Source: Cyprinodon diabolis (lineage: Eukaryota; Chordata; Actinopteri; Cyprinodontiformes; Cyprinodontidae). Taken from it: 64,000 nt of DNA. The position numbers and the translations under genes were made by a program. Below the pieces are notes generated by a model. The model was given only the letters and a program-made list of their open reading frames with translations. It did no database searches and had not been told where the DNA came from. Below, piece by piece: positions 19,404 through 31,071 of the stretch. The DNA lies in NCBI GenBank assembly GCA_030533445.1, contig CM060066.1:1647749-1711748 (forward strand), written 5' to 3'. The number at the start of each line of letters is the position of its first letter. Position 1 is the stretch's first letter.

Positions 19404-22400
19404 TAGCTGACAGTTAGCTTCTGCAGCAGCCTGCTAGAGTGCAGCTGCTGAAATCTTAGTGTGAGGCGGCCATTTTTTTAAGATCAAACATCTTATTCTC
19501 GCCCTCACGGCCACATATTTGGAGCTACAGTCACCATTTTTGGTCAGTTTGTAGACTGAAACCTCTGGACTCACACAATGTCTTCGGAATTACGGTAGGA
19601 TTAATACTTTTCCTTAAAAACCCTCCAGACCAACCTAAAGTCGATGAGAGTTTCAGCCTTTCTCTATTCTTTTTGAGCTGAAGATGGGAGAGAAACGAAT
19701 CAGACTATGTGTTTTCAAGTCGTCATAAATATTGTTCTGAATGACACACATACACCAAAGTTGGTATAGTTGGAGTCGAAGGATTGCTGATGCTCATGGT
19801 GAAAATGTTTTTTGAATAACTCATACGGTTTTTGATCAGTAGTCGTTTGTTCGGTGCCGTTCTTCCCATACAAAAAAGCCTGGGAAGAAGAAACCAATAG
19901 TGAGTGCAGCTGTTGTCTGTGTCAGTGAGAGGCTCGTTAAGCGTTGTCAAGGTTACCAAGCTTCAAACAGATTTTACCTCTGCTGTTTTAAACAGCACAT
20001 ATTAATCTAATGGAGGGTGAAAGGACTGATTTAACATTGGGAAATGGATACTATATGACTGCTGTCCATGACACTTCCCTTGCCACTCAGCACTGATAGA
20101 CTTTCAAAATAAGACTCCAGGGACCCTACAAAATAAAAGCCTCTATATTTTTTACATATATTTATTGCCCTATATGGCTCAACATTATGACCCAAACTCA
20201 ACCCCGTTTTAGAGAATAGACTCTAGGAGACTGTTTAAAACACACCCTATAGCAAATTTCAAAATAAAAGCCTCCCATTTCCGCTTCATCTACTGCCCTA
20301 ATAACATGGAAAAAGAGTGATTTAACGATTGGAAAGTAATCAACTATCATTGACGGGTCTGAACATTTTCTATAAACACAACTCTGTTGGACTTTCAAAA
20401 TAAGACTCCAGGGACCCTACAAAATAAAAGCCTCTAGATTATACTAATGCATTAATTGATGCAAATGGCTCAACATTATGACCCAAACTCTTCCAGGTTG
20501 TTTTTATTAGACTCTAGTGACCTTTTCAAAACACACCCAGAGCAAATTTCACAATAAAAGTCTCCCATTTACTCTGTAATACAGCAACTATTCACCTAAT
20601 AACATGGAAAACCAGTGATTTAACATTTGGAAATGGATTCTATATCACTGCTGGGCGTGACCCATCTTTTGATGCACATTCATGATAGACTTTCAAAATA
20701 AGACTACAAGGACTCTACAGAATAAAAGCCTCTTCCTTATACACACTCATACATTCTGGCATATTGCTCATTGCCATTGGTGATTTCATCACTGCAATGG
20801 CTCTTAGAAGGCGGGCGGAGCCCGCCAATGGTAACAGGCGGGCGGAGCCCGCCAAAGGTGATTACATCACTGCAATGGCTCTTAGCAGGCGGGCGGAGCC
20901 CGCCATTGGTGATTTCATCACTGCAATGGCTCTTAGAAGGCGGGCAGAGCCCGCCATTGGTGATTTTTTTCTTCACTGAGAAGGATCCCAGAAGGCGGGC
21001 GAAGCCCGCAAACTGGGCTTTACCCACTGTGTTTCAATATGGACAACCCATATTACCCTTGTGCATCATACGCTGTGCACGTCTATTTCCCAGATTTCAG
21101 CACAAGTGGCACACAGCTCTCTTTGCCCATGAACTTGCCCTCTTTCCTTCCCTCAGCAGCCCTCAAAGGCGTAAGCAGTTGCTCTGGGGAGCCCCGACGT
21201 CACTTGCCAGGGCCGTATTGGCCCGGTTCCCCAGACGGGCAGTAGGTGGCCCCCCTCAAAATTTCTTTAGAAATTTTCTAGTTATTATAATTCTCCCGTA
21301 TACCCAAAACTTCGGCGCGTAACTAGTCCCGCACGGTTTGGCGGATCGGGCCCAAAGTTGGCACACGCGTCGGGACCAATGGGGTGATGTGTGCTTGTAT
21401 AAAACTTTCTCATTAGTCCGAAGGTTTGCGAATTATTAGCGAAAACGTCGCAAAAAAATCCCATAGGAAATGAATGGGGAGAGGGAAAAAAAAGCATAAA
21501 AAACAGCACTTCACTGTGTCGCCATACATTCACCTAGAAAAACAGTTTGAAGCTCAGTTTGTAGATAAATCCTTCGTCTATTTAAAACTGAAGACGGTAT
21601 GTTGATAACTGCTACGGTTTTTGTATAATCAGACCTCAAGCGCCACAAAGTTTTAGCAAAATCCAGCCTGCTAGAGTGGAGCAACTGAAAAGCTAGAGTG
21701 TGAGGCAGGCGTTTTTTAAACACAAAAAAACATTTTAAACTCGCCCTCACGGCCACATATTTATAGCTAGAGTCACCATTTTTGGTCAGTTTGTAGACTG
21801 AAATCTCTGGACCCACACAATATCTTCGGAATTACTGTAGGATTAATACTTTTCCTTAAAAACCCTCCAGACCGATCTAAAGTCGATGAAAATCAGAGCC
21901 GTTTTTCATTGGTTTTGGAGCAGAAGAGGGGAGAAAAACTAATCAGACTATGTGTTTTAAACTCGTCATAAATATTTTTCTGAATGACACACATACACCA
22001 AAGTTGGCATAGTTGGAGTCGAAGGATGACTGACGCTCACGGTGAAAAAATTTTTTGAATAACTCATACGGTTTTTGCTCAGCAGTCGTTTGTTCGGAGG
22101 ACATTTTAAGCACCTGAAAGCTGAGTGACAGTGACCTGCTGCAGCTAGCTCAATTAGAAGCTTAGGTGTGATGAAACGTTTTTTCTTTTTCTTTCTCTTC
22201 CCATTCAGTTTGTAGATGACCTACAGCCATGAAAGTTACTCCAATTGAAGACAAGATATAGCTGTCGCTTAGATAAAAAGAATTTTTCAGATACCTTTTA
22301 CGGTTTTTACTCAGCAGTCGTTTGTTCGGAGGGGTGCTTTAGCAGCTAAAAGGTGAGTGAGAGTGAGGTCCTGCAGTTCAAACAAAGGGAGGAGCAGGTG

Positions 22401-22571
22401 GGCCAACCATTTTGTTTGTGCTTCGTTTTGGGTTGTGAAAGACCTACAGACATGAAGGTTACCCCAGTCTGAGACAAAGGATAGATGTTGCTTTCACTGA
22501 AAGAATTTTTCAGATATCTTTTACGGTTTTTGCTCAGCAGTCGTTTGTTCGGAGGGTAAGCACCTGGAAGC
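19404..22571. repeat. Unit 7 (3168 bp), mosaic
   Basis: Type A overall, but CAAGTCG and ATTGTTC at about 19716-19738 match subtype B while the markers on either side are type A. This is a short exchange tract. The last hairpin core has a GCCCGCA right arm, shared with units 11 and 17. No 63+3n copy. Confidence 0.96.
20810..21010. repeat. 51-bp hairpin minisatellite, unit 7 (5 cores)
   Basis: As unit 1. The last core ends GCCCGCA and is preceded by GGATCCCAGAA instead of GGCTCCTAGCA. Confidence 0.95.
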
Positions 22572-23977
22572 TAGCTGACAGTTAGCTTCTGCAGCAGCCT
22601 GCTAGAGTGCAGCTGCTGAAATCTTAGTGTGAGGCGGCCATTTTTTTAAGATCAAACATCTTATTCTCGCCCTCACGGCCACATATTTGGAGCTACAGTC
22701 ACCATTTTTGGTCAGTTTGTAGACTGAAACCTCTGGACTCACACAATGTCTTCGGAATTACGGTAGGATTAATACTTTTCCTTAAAAACCCTCCAGACCA
22801 ACCTAAAGTCGATGAGAGTTTCAGCCTTTCTCTATTCTTTTTGAGCTGAAGATGGGAGAGAAACGAATCAGACTATGTGTTTTCAACTCGTCATAAATAT
22901 TTTTCTGAATGACACACATACACCAAAGTTGGCATAGTTGGAGTCGAAGGATTGCTGATGCTCATGGTGAAAATGTTTTTTGAATAACTCATACGGTTTT
23001 TGATCAGTAGTCGTTTGTTCGGTGTCGTTCTTCCCATACAAAAAAGCCTGGGAAGAAGAAACCAATAGTGAGTGCAGCTGTTGTCTGTGTCAGTGAGAGG
23101 CTCGTTAAGCGTTGTCAAGGTTACCAAGCTTCAAACAGATTTTACCTCTGCTGTTTTAAACAGCACATATTAATCTAATGGAGGGTGAAAGGACTGATTT
23201 AACATTGGGAAATGGATACTATATGACTGCTGTACATGACACTTCCCTTGCCACTCAGCACTGATAGACTTTCAAAATAAGACTCCAGGGACCCTACAAA
23301 ATAAAAGCCTCTATATTTTTTACATATATTTATTGCCCTATATGGCTCAACATTATGACCCAAACTCAACCCCGTTTTAGAGAATAGACTCTAGGAGACT
23401 GTTTAAAACACACCCTATAGCAAATTTCAAAATAAAAGCCTCCCATTTCCGCTTCATCTACTGCCCTAATAACATGGAAAAAGAGTGATTTAACGATTGG
23501 AAAGTAATCAACTATCATTGACGGGTCTGAACATTTTCTATAAACACAACTCTGTTGGACTTTCAAAATAAGACTCCAGGGACCCTACAAAATAAAAGCC
23601 TCTAGATTATACTAATGCATTAATTGATGCAAATGGCTCAACATTATGACCCAAACTCTTCCAGGTTGTTTTTATTACACTCTAGTGACCTTTTCAAAAC
23701 ACACCCAGAGCAAATTTCACAATAAAAGTCTCCCATTTACTCTGTAATACAGCAACTATTCACCTAATAACATGGAAAACCAGTGATTTAACATTTGTAA
23801 ATGGATTCTATATCACTGCTGGGCGTGACCCATCTTTTGATGCACATTCATGATAGACTTTCAAAATAAGACTACAAGGACTCTACAGAATAAAAGCCTC
23901 TTCCTTATACACACTCATACATTCTGGCATATTGCTCATTGCCATTGGTGATTTCATCACTGCAATGGCTCTTAGAA

Positions 23978-24178
23978 GGCGGGCGGAGCCCGCCAATGGT
24001 AACAGGCGGGCGGAGCCCGCCAAAGGTGATTACATCACTGCAATGGCTCTTAGCAGGCGGGCGGAGCCCGCCATTGGTGATTTCATCACTGCAATGGCTC
24101 TTAGAAGGCGGGCAGAGCCCGCCATTGGTGATTTTTTTCTTCACTGAGATGGCTCCTAGCAGGCGGGCGAAGCCCGCC
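23978..24178. repeat. 51-bp hairpin minisatellite, unit 8 (5 cores)
   Basis: Same organisation as unit 1, intact arms throughout. Confidence 0.95.
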
Positions 24179-24450
24179 AACTGGGCTTTACCCACTGTGT
24201 TTCAATATGGACAACCCATATTACCCTTGTGCATCATACGCTGTGCACGTCTATTTCCCAGATTTCAGCACAAGTGGCACACAGCTCTCTTTGCCCATGA
24301 ACTTGCCCTCTTTCCTTCCCTCAGCAGCCCTCAAAGGCGTAAGCAGTTGGTCTGGGGAGCCCCGATGTCACTTGCCAGGGCCGTATTGGCCCGGTTCCCC
24401 AGACGGGCAGTAGGTGGCCCCCCTCAAAATTTCTTTAGAAATTTTCTAGT

Positions 24451-24727
24451 TATTATTTTTATAGCTTATAGTTCTCCTCGCCACCAAAACTTCGGCGCGT
24501 AACTAGTCACGCACCATTCGTCGCATCGGGCCCAAAGTTGGCACACGCGTCGGGACCAATGGTGCGATGCGTGCTTGTATATAACTTTCTCATTAGTCCG
24601 AAGGTTTGCGAATTATTAGCGAAAACGTCGCAAAAAAAATCCCATAGGAAATGAATGGGGAGAGCAAAAAAAAGCATAAAAAACAGTGCTCCACTGTGTC
24701 GGCATACATTCACCTAGAAAAACAGTT
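24451..24727. other. Diverged patch in unit 8
   Basis: Unit 8 departs from all other units from just after TCTAGTTATTAT to about AACAGTTTAAAGC. Differences include ATAGCTTATAGTTCTCCTCG for AATTCTCCCGTATACCC, CACGCACCATTCGTCGCATC for CCCGCACGGTTTGGCGGATC, GGTGCGATGCGTGC for GGGGTGATGTGTGC, TATATAAC for TATAAAAC, and CAGTGCTCCACTG for CAGCACTTCACTG. The rest of unit 8 is as close to its neighbours as any unit. The left edge coincides with the 63+3n minisatellite site. Confidence 0.9.
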
Positions 24728-27157
24728 TAAAGCTCAGTTTGTAGATAAATCCTTCGTCTATTTAAAACTGAAGACGGTATGTTGATAACTGCTACGGTTT
24801 TTGTATAATCAGACCTCAAGCGCCACAAAGTTTTAGCAAAATCCAGCCTGCTAGAGTGGAGCAACTGAAAAGCTAGAGTGTGAGGCAGGCGTTTTTTAAA
24901 CACAAAAAAACATTTTAAACTCACCCTCACGGCCACATATTTATAGCTAGAGTCACCATTTTTGGTCAGTTTGTAGACTGAAATCTCTGGACCCACACAA
25001 TATCTTCGGAATTAAGGTAGGATTAATACTTTTCCTTAAAAACCCTCCAGACCGACCTAAAGTCGATGAAAATCAGAGCCGTTTTTCATTGGTTTTGGAG
25101 CAGAAGAGGGGAGAAAAACGAATCAGACTATGTGTTTTAAACTCGTCATAAATATTTTTCTGAATGACACACATACACCAAAGTTGGCATAGTTGGAGTC
25201 GAAGGATGACTGACGCTCACGGTGAAAATTTTTTTTGAATAACTCATACGGTTTTTCCTCAGCAGTCGTTTGTTCGGAGGACATTTTAAGCACCTGAAAG
25301 CTGAGTGAGAGTGACCTGCTGCAGCTAGCTCAATTAGAAGCTTAGGTGTGATGAAACGTTTTTTCTTTTTCTTTCTCTTCCCATTCAGTTTGTAGATGAC
25401 CTACAGCCATGAAAGTTACTCCAATTGAAGACAAGATATAGCTGTCGCTTAGATAAAAAGAATTTTTCAGATACCTTTTACGGTTTTTACTCAGTAGTCG
25501 TTTGTTCGGAGGGGTGCTTTAGCAGCTAAAAGGTGAGTGAGAGTGAGGTCCTGCAGTTCAAACAAAGGGAGGAGCAGGTGGGCCAACCATTTTGTTTGTG
25601 CTTCGTTTTGGGTTGTGAAAGACCTACAGACATGAAGGTTACCCCAGTCTGAGACAAAGGATAGATGTTGCTTTCACTGAAAGAATTTTTCAGATATCTT
25701 TTACGGTTTTTGCTCAGCAGTCGTTTGTTCGGAGGGTAAGCACCTGGAAGCTAGCTGACAGTTAGCTTCTGCAGCAGCCTGCTAGAGTGCAGCTGCTGAA
25801 ATCTTAGTGTGAGGTGGCCATTTTTTTAAGATCAAACATCTTATTCTCGCCCTCACGGCCACATATTTGGAGCTACAGTCACCATTTTTGGTCAGTTTGT
25901 AGACTGAAACCTCTGGACTCACACAATGTCTTCGGAATTACGGTAGGATTAATACTTTTCCTTAAAAACCCTCCAGACCAACCTAAAGTCGATGAGAGTT
26001 TCAGCCTTTCTCTATTCTTTTTGAGCTGAAGATGGGAGAGAAACGAATCAGACTATGTGTTTTCAACTCGTCATAAATATTTTTCTGAATGACACACATA
26101 CACCAAAGTTGGTATAGTTGGAGTCGAAGGATTGCTGATGCTCATGGTGAAAATGTTTTTTGAATAACTCATACGGTTTTTGATCAGTAGTCGTTTGTTC
26201 GGTGCCGTTCTTCCCATACAAAAAAGCCTGGGAAGAAGAAACCAATAGTGAGTGCAGCTGTTGTCTGTGTCAGTGAGAGGCTCGTTAAGCGTTGTCAAGG
26301 TTACCAAGCTTCAAACAGATTTTACCTCTGCTGTTTTAAACAGCACATATTAATCTAATGGAGGGTGAAAGGACTGATTTAACATTGGGAAATGGATACT
26401 ATATGACTGCTGTCCATGACACTTCCCTTGCCACTCAGCACTGATAGACTTTCAAAATAAGACTCCAGGGACCCTACAAAATAAAAGCCTCTATATTTTT
26501 TACATATATTTATTGCCCTATATGGCTCAACATTATGACCCAAACTTAACCCCGTTTTAGAGAATAGACTCTAGGAGACTGTTTAAAACACACCCTATAG
26601 CAAATTTCAAAATAAAAGCCTCCCATTTCCGCTTCATCTACTGCCCTAATAACATGGAAAAAGAGTGATTTAACGATTGGAAAGTAATCAACTATCATTG
26701 ACGGGTCTGAACATTTTCTATAAACACAACTCTGTTGGACTTTCAAAATAAGACTCCAGGGACCCTACAAAATAAAAGCCTCTAGATTATACTAATGCAT
26801 TAATTGATGCAAATGGCTCAACATTATGACCCAAACTCTTCCAGGTTGTTTTTATTAGACTCTAGTGACCTTTTCAAAACACACCCAGAGCAAATTTCAC
26901 AATAAAAGTCTCCCATTTACTCTGTAATACAGCAACTATTCACCTAATAACATGGAAAACCAGTGATTTAACATTTGGAAATGGATTCTATATCACTGCT
27001 GGGCGTGACCCATCTTTTGATGCACATTCATGATAGACTTTCAAAATAAGACTACAAGGACTCTACAGAATAAAAGCCTCTTCCTTATACACACTCATAC
27101 ATTCTGGCATATTGCTCATTGCCATTGGTGATTTCATCACTGCAATGGCTCTTAGCA

Positions 27158-27174
27158 GGCGGGCGGAGCCCGCC
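27158..27174. repeat. Hairpin core, unit 9 (collapsed to 1)
   Basis: A single GGCGGGCGGAGCCCGCC core joins the leading spacer directly to AACTGGGC. This is the fewest copies in the window, consistent with a deletion of four repeats by slippage or recombination between cores. Confidence 0.95.
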
Positions 27175-27447
27175 AACTGGGCTTTACCCACTGTGTTTCA
27201 ATATGGACAACCCATATTACCCTTGTGCATCATACGCTGTGCACGTCTATTTCCCAGATTTCAGCACAAGTGGCACACAGCTCTCTTTGCCCATGAACTT
27301 GCCCTCTTTCCTTCCCTCAGCAGCCCTCAAAGGCGTAAGCAGTTGGTCTGGGGAGCCCCGACGTCACTTGCCAGGGCCGTATTGGCCCGGTTCCCCAGAC
27401 GGGCAGTAGGTGGCCCCCCTCAAAATTTCTTTAGAAATTTTCTAGTT

Positions 27448-27657
27448 GGGGGGCCACATGCCGAAGGCATGGCCCACCTACTACTATTGCACATATTTAT
27501 TCCGCGTATTATTATTGGGGGGCCACATGCCGAAGGCATGGCCCACCTACTACTATTGCACATATTTATTCCGCGTATTATTATTATTGGGGGGCCACAT
27601 GCCGAAGGCATGGCCCACCTACTACTATTGCACATATTTATTCCGCGTATTATTATT
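27448..27657. repeat. 63+3n minisatellite, unit 9 (3 copies)
   Basis: Copies at 27448, 27517 and 27589 (periods 69 and 72). Confidence 0.95.
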
Positions 27658-30348
27658 ATAATTCTCCCGTATACCCAAAACTTCGGCGCGTAACTAGTCC
27701 CGCACGGTTTGGCGGATCGGGCCCAAAGTTGGCACACGCGTCGGGACCAATGGGGTGATGTGTGCTTGTATAAAACTTTCTCATTAGTCCGAAGGTTTGC
27801 GAATTATTAGCGAAAACGTCGCAAAAAAATCCCATAGGAAATGAATGGGGAGAGGAAAAAAAAAGCATAAAAAACAGCACTTCACTGTGTCGGCATACAT
27901 TCACCTAGAAAAACAGTTTGAAGCTCAGTTTGTAGATAAATCCTTCGTCTATTTAAAACTGAAGACGGTATGTTGATAACTGCTACGGTTTTTGTATAAT
28001 CAGACCTCAAGCGCCACAAAGTTTTAGCAAAATCCAGCCTGCTAGAGTGGAGCAACTGAAAAGCTAGAGTGTGAGGCAGGCGTTTTTTAAACACAAAAAA
28101 ACATTTTAAACTCGCCCTCACGGCCACATATTTATAGCTAGAGTCACCATTTTTGGTCAGTTTGTAGACTGAAATCTCTGGACCCACACAATATCTTCGG
28201 AATTACGGTAGGATTAATACTTTTCCTTAAAAACCCTCCAGACCGACCTAAAGTCGATGAAAATCAGAGCCGTTTTTCATTGGTTTTGGAGCAGAAGAGG
28301 GGAGAAAAACGAATCCGACTATGTGTTTTAAACTCGTCATAAATATTTTTCTGAATGACACACATACACCAAAGTTGGCATAGTTGGAGTCGAAGGATGT
28401 CTGACGCTCACGGTGAAAAATTTTTTTGAATAACTCATACGGTTTTTGCTCAGCAGTCGTTTGTTCGGAGGACATTTTAAGCACCTGAAAGCTGAGTGAC
28501 AGTGACCTGCTGCAGCTAGCTCAATTAGAAGCTTAGGTGTGATGAAACGTTTTTTCTTTTTCTTTCTCTTCCCATTCAGTTTGTAGATGACCTACAGCCA
28601 TGAAAGTTACTCCAATTGAAGACAAGATATAGCTGTCGCTTAGATAAAAAGAATTTTTCAGACACCTTTTACGGTTTTTACTCAGCAGTCGTTTGTTCGG
28701 AGGGGTGCTTTAGCAGCTAAAAGGTGAGTGAGAGTGAGGTCCTGCAGTTCAAACAAAGGGAGGAGCAGGTGGGCCAACCATTTTGTTTGTGCTTCGTTTT
28801 GGGTTGTGAAAGACCTACAGACATGAAGGTTACCCCAGTCTGAGACAAAGGATAGATGTTGCTTTCACTGAAAGAATTTTTCAGATATCTTTTACGGTTT
28901 TTGCTCAGCAGTCGTTTGTTCGGAGGGTAAGCACCTGGAAGCTAGCTGACAGTTAGCTTCTGCAGCAGCCTGCTAGAGTGCAGCTGCTGAAATCTTAGTG
29001 TGAGGCGGCCATTTTTTTAAGATCAAACATCTTATTCTCGCCCTCACGGCCACATATTTGGAGCTACAGTCACCATTTTTGGTCAGTTTGTAGACTGAAA
29101 CCTCTGGACTCACACAATGTCTTCGGAATTACGGTAGGATTAATACTTTTCCTTAAAAACCCTCCAGACCAACCTAAAGTCGATGAGTTTCAGCCTTTCT
29201 CCATTCTTTTTGAGCTGAAGATGGGAGAGAAACGAATCAGACTATGTGTTTTCAAGTCGTCATAAATATTGTTCTGAATGACACACATACACCAAAGTTG
29301 GTATACTTGGAGTCGAAGGATTGCTGATGCTCATGGTGAAAATGTTTTTTGAATAACTCATACGGTTTTTGATCAGTAGTCGTTTGTTTTCGTTGCCGTT
29401 CTTCCCATACAAAAAAGCCTGGGAAGAAGAAACCAATAGTGAGTGCAGCTGTTGTCTGTGTCAGTGAGAGGCTCGTTAAGCGTTGTCAAGGTTACCAAGC
29501 TTCAAACAGATTTTACCTCTGCTGTTTTAAACAGCACATATTAATCTAATGGAGGGTGAAAGGACTGATTTAACATTGGGAAATGGATACTATATGACTG
29601 CTGTCCATGACACTTCCCTTGCCACTCAGCACTGATAGACTTTCAAAATAAGACTCCAGGGACCCTACAAAATAAAAGCCTCTATATTTTTTACATATAT
29701 TTATTGCCCTATATGGCTCAATATTATGACCCAAACTCAACCCTGTTTTAGAGAATAGACTCTAGGAGACTGTTTAAAACACACCCTATAGCAAATTTCA
29801 AAATAAAAGCCTCCCATTTCCGCTTCATCTACTGCCCTAATAACATGGAAAAAGAGTGATTTAACGATTGGAAAGTAATCAACTATCATTGACGGGTCTG
29901 AACATTTTCTATAAACACAACTCTGTTGGACTTTCAAAATAAGACTCCAGCGACCCTACAAAATAAAAGCCTCTAGATTATACTAATGCATTAATTGATG
30001 CAAATGGCTCAACATTATGACCCAAACTCTTCCAGGTTGTTTTTATTAGACTCTAGTGACCTTTTCAAAACACACCCAGAGCAAATTTCACAATAAAAGT
30101 CTCCCATTTACTCTGTAATACAGCAACTATTCACCTAATAACATGGAAAACCAGTGATTTAACATTTGGAAATTGATTCTATATAACTGCTGGGCATGAC
30201 CCATCTTTAGATGCACTTCCATGATAGACTTTCAAAATAAGACTCCAGGGACTCTACAGAATAAAAGCCTCTTCCTTATACACACTCATACATTCTGGCA
30301 TATTGCTCATTGCCATTTGTAATTTCATCACTGCAATGGCTCTTAGAA

Positions 30349-30522
30349 GGCGGGCGGAGCCCGCCATTGGTGATTTCATCACTGCAATGGCTCTTAGAAG
30401 GCGGGCGGAGCCCGCCATTGGTGATTTCATCACTGCAATGGCTCTTAGCAGGCGGGCAGAGCCCGCCATTGGTGATTTTTTTCATTGCTGCAAGGGCTCC
30501 TAGCAGGCGGGCGGAGCCCACC
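30349..30522. repeat. 51-bp hairpin minisatellite, unit 10 (4 cores)
   Basis: Subtype B organisation. The spacer before the last core has CATTGCTGC where other B units have CATCGCTGC. Confidence 0.95.
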
Positions 30523-30795
30523 AACTGAGCTTTACCCACTGCGGTTCAATATGGACAACCCATATTACCCTTTTGCATCATACGCTGTGCACGTCTATTT
30601 CCCAGATTTCAGCACAAGTGGCACACAGCTCTCTTTGCCCATGACCTAGCCCTCTTTCCTTCCCTCAGCAGCCCTCAAAGGCGTAAGCAGTTGGTCTGGG
30701 GAGCCCCGACATAACTTGCCAGGGCCGTATTGGCCCTGTTCCCCAGACGGGCAGTAGGTGGCCCCCCTCAAAATTTCTTTAGAAATTTTCTAGTT

Positions 30796-31071
30796 GGGGG
30801 GCCACATGCCGAAGGCATGGCCCACCTACTACTATTGCACATATTTATTCCGCGTATTATTATTGGGGGGCCACATGCCGAAGGCATGGCCCACCTACTA
30901 CTATTGCACATATTTATTCCGCGTATTATTATTGGGGGGCCACATGCCGAAGGCATGGCCCACCTACTACTATTGCACATATTTATTCCGCGTATTATTG
31001 GGGGGCCACATGCCGAAGGCATGGCCCACCTACTACTATTGCACATATTTATTCCGCGTATTATTATTATT
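30796..31071. repeat. 63+3n minisatellite, unit 10 (4 copies)
   Basis: Copies at 30796, 30865, 30934 and 31000 (periods 69, 69, 66). Highest copy number in the window. Confidence 0.95.

Larger units (their letters stand above)
22572..25751. repeat. Unit 8 (3180 bp), contains a diverged patch
   Basis: Type A front, five hairpin cores, no 63+3n copy. From about 24451 to 24727 it differs strongly from every other unit (annotated separately). Minor private changes elsewhere include GTGTCGTTC near 23022 and TTAAGGTAGG near 25013. Confidence 0.97.
25752..28942. repeat. Unit 9 (3191 bp), A' tail
   Basis: Private GAGGTGGCCA near 25812. The hairpin minisatellite has collapsed to one core (27158-27174), while the 63+3n minisatellite has three copies. 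A'-type tail (AATCCGAC, GATGTCTGAC, CAGACACC). Its GAAAAATTTTTTTG run is shared with unit 13. Confidence 0.97.
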
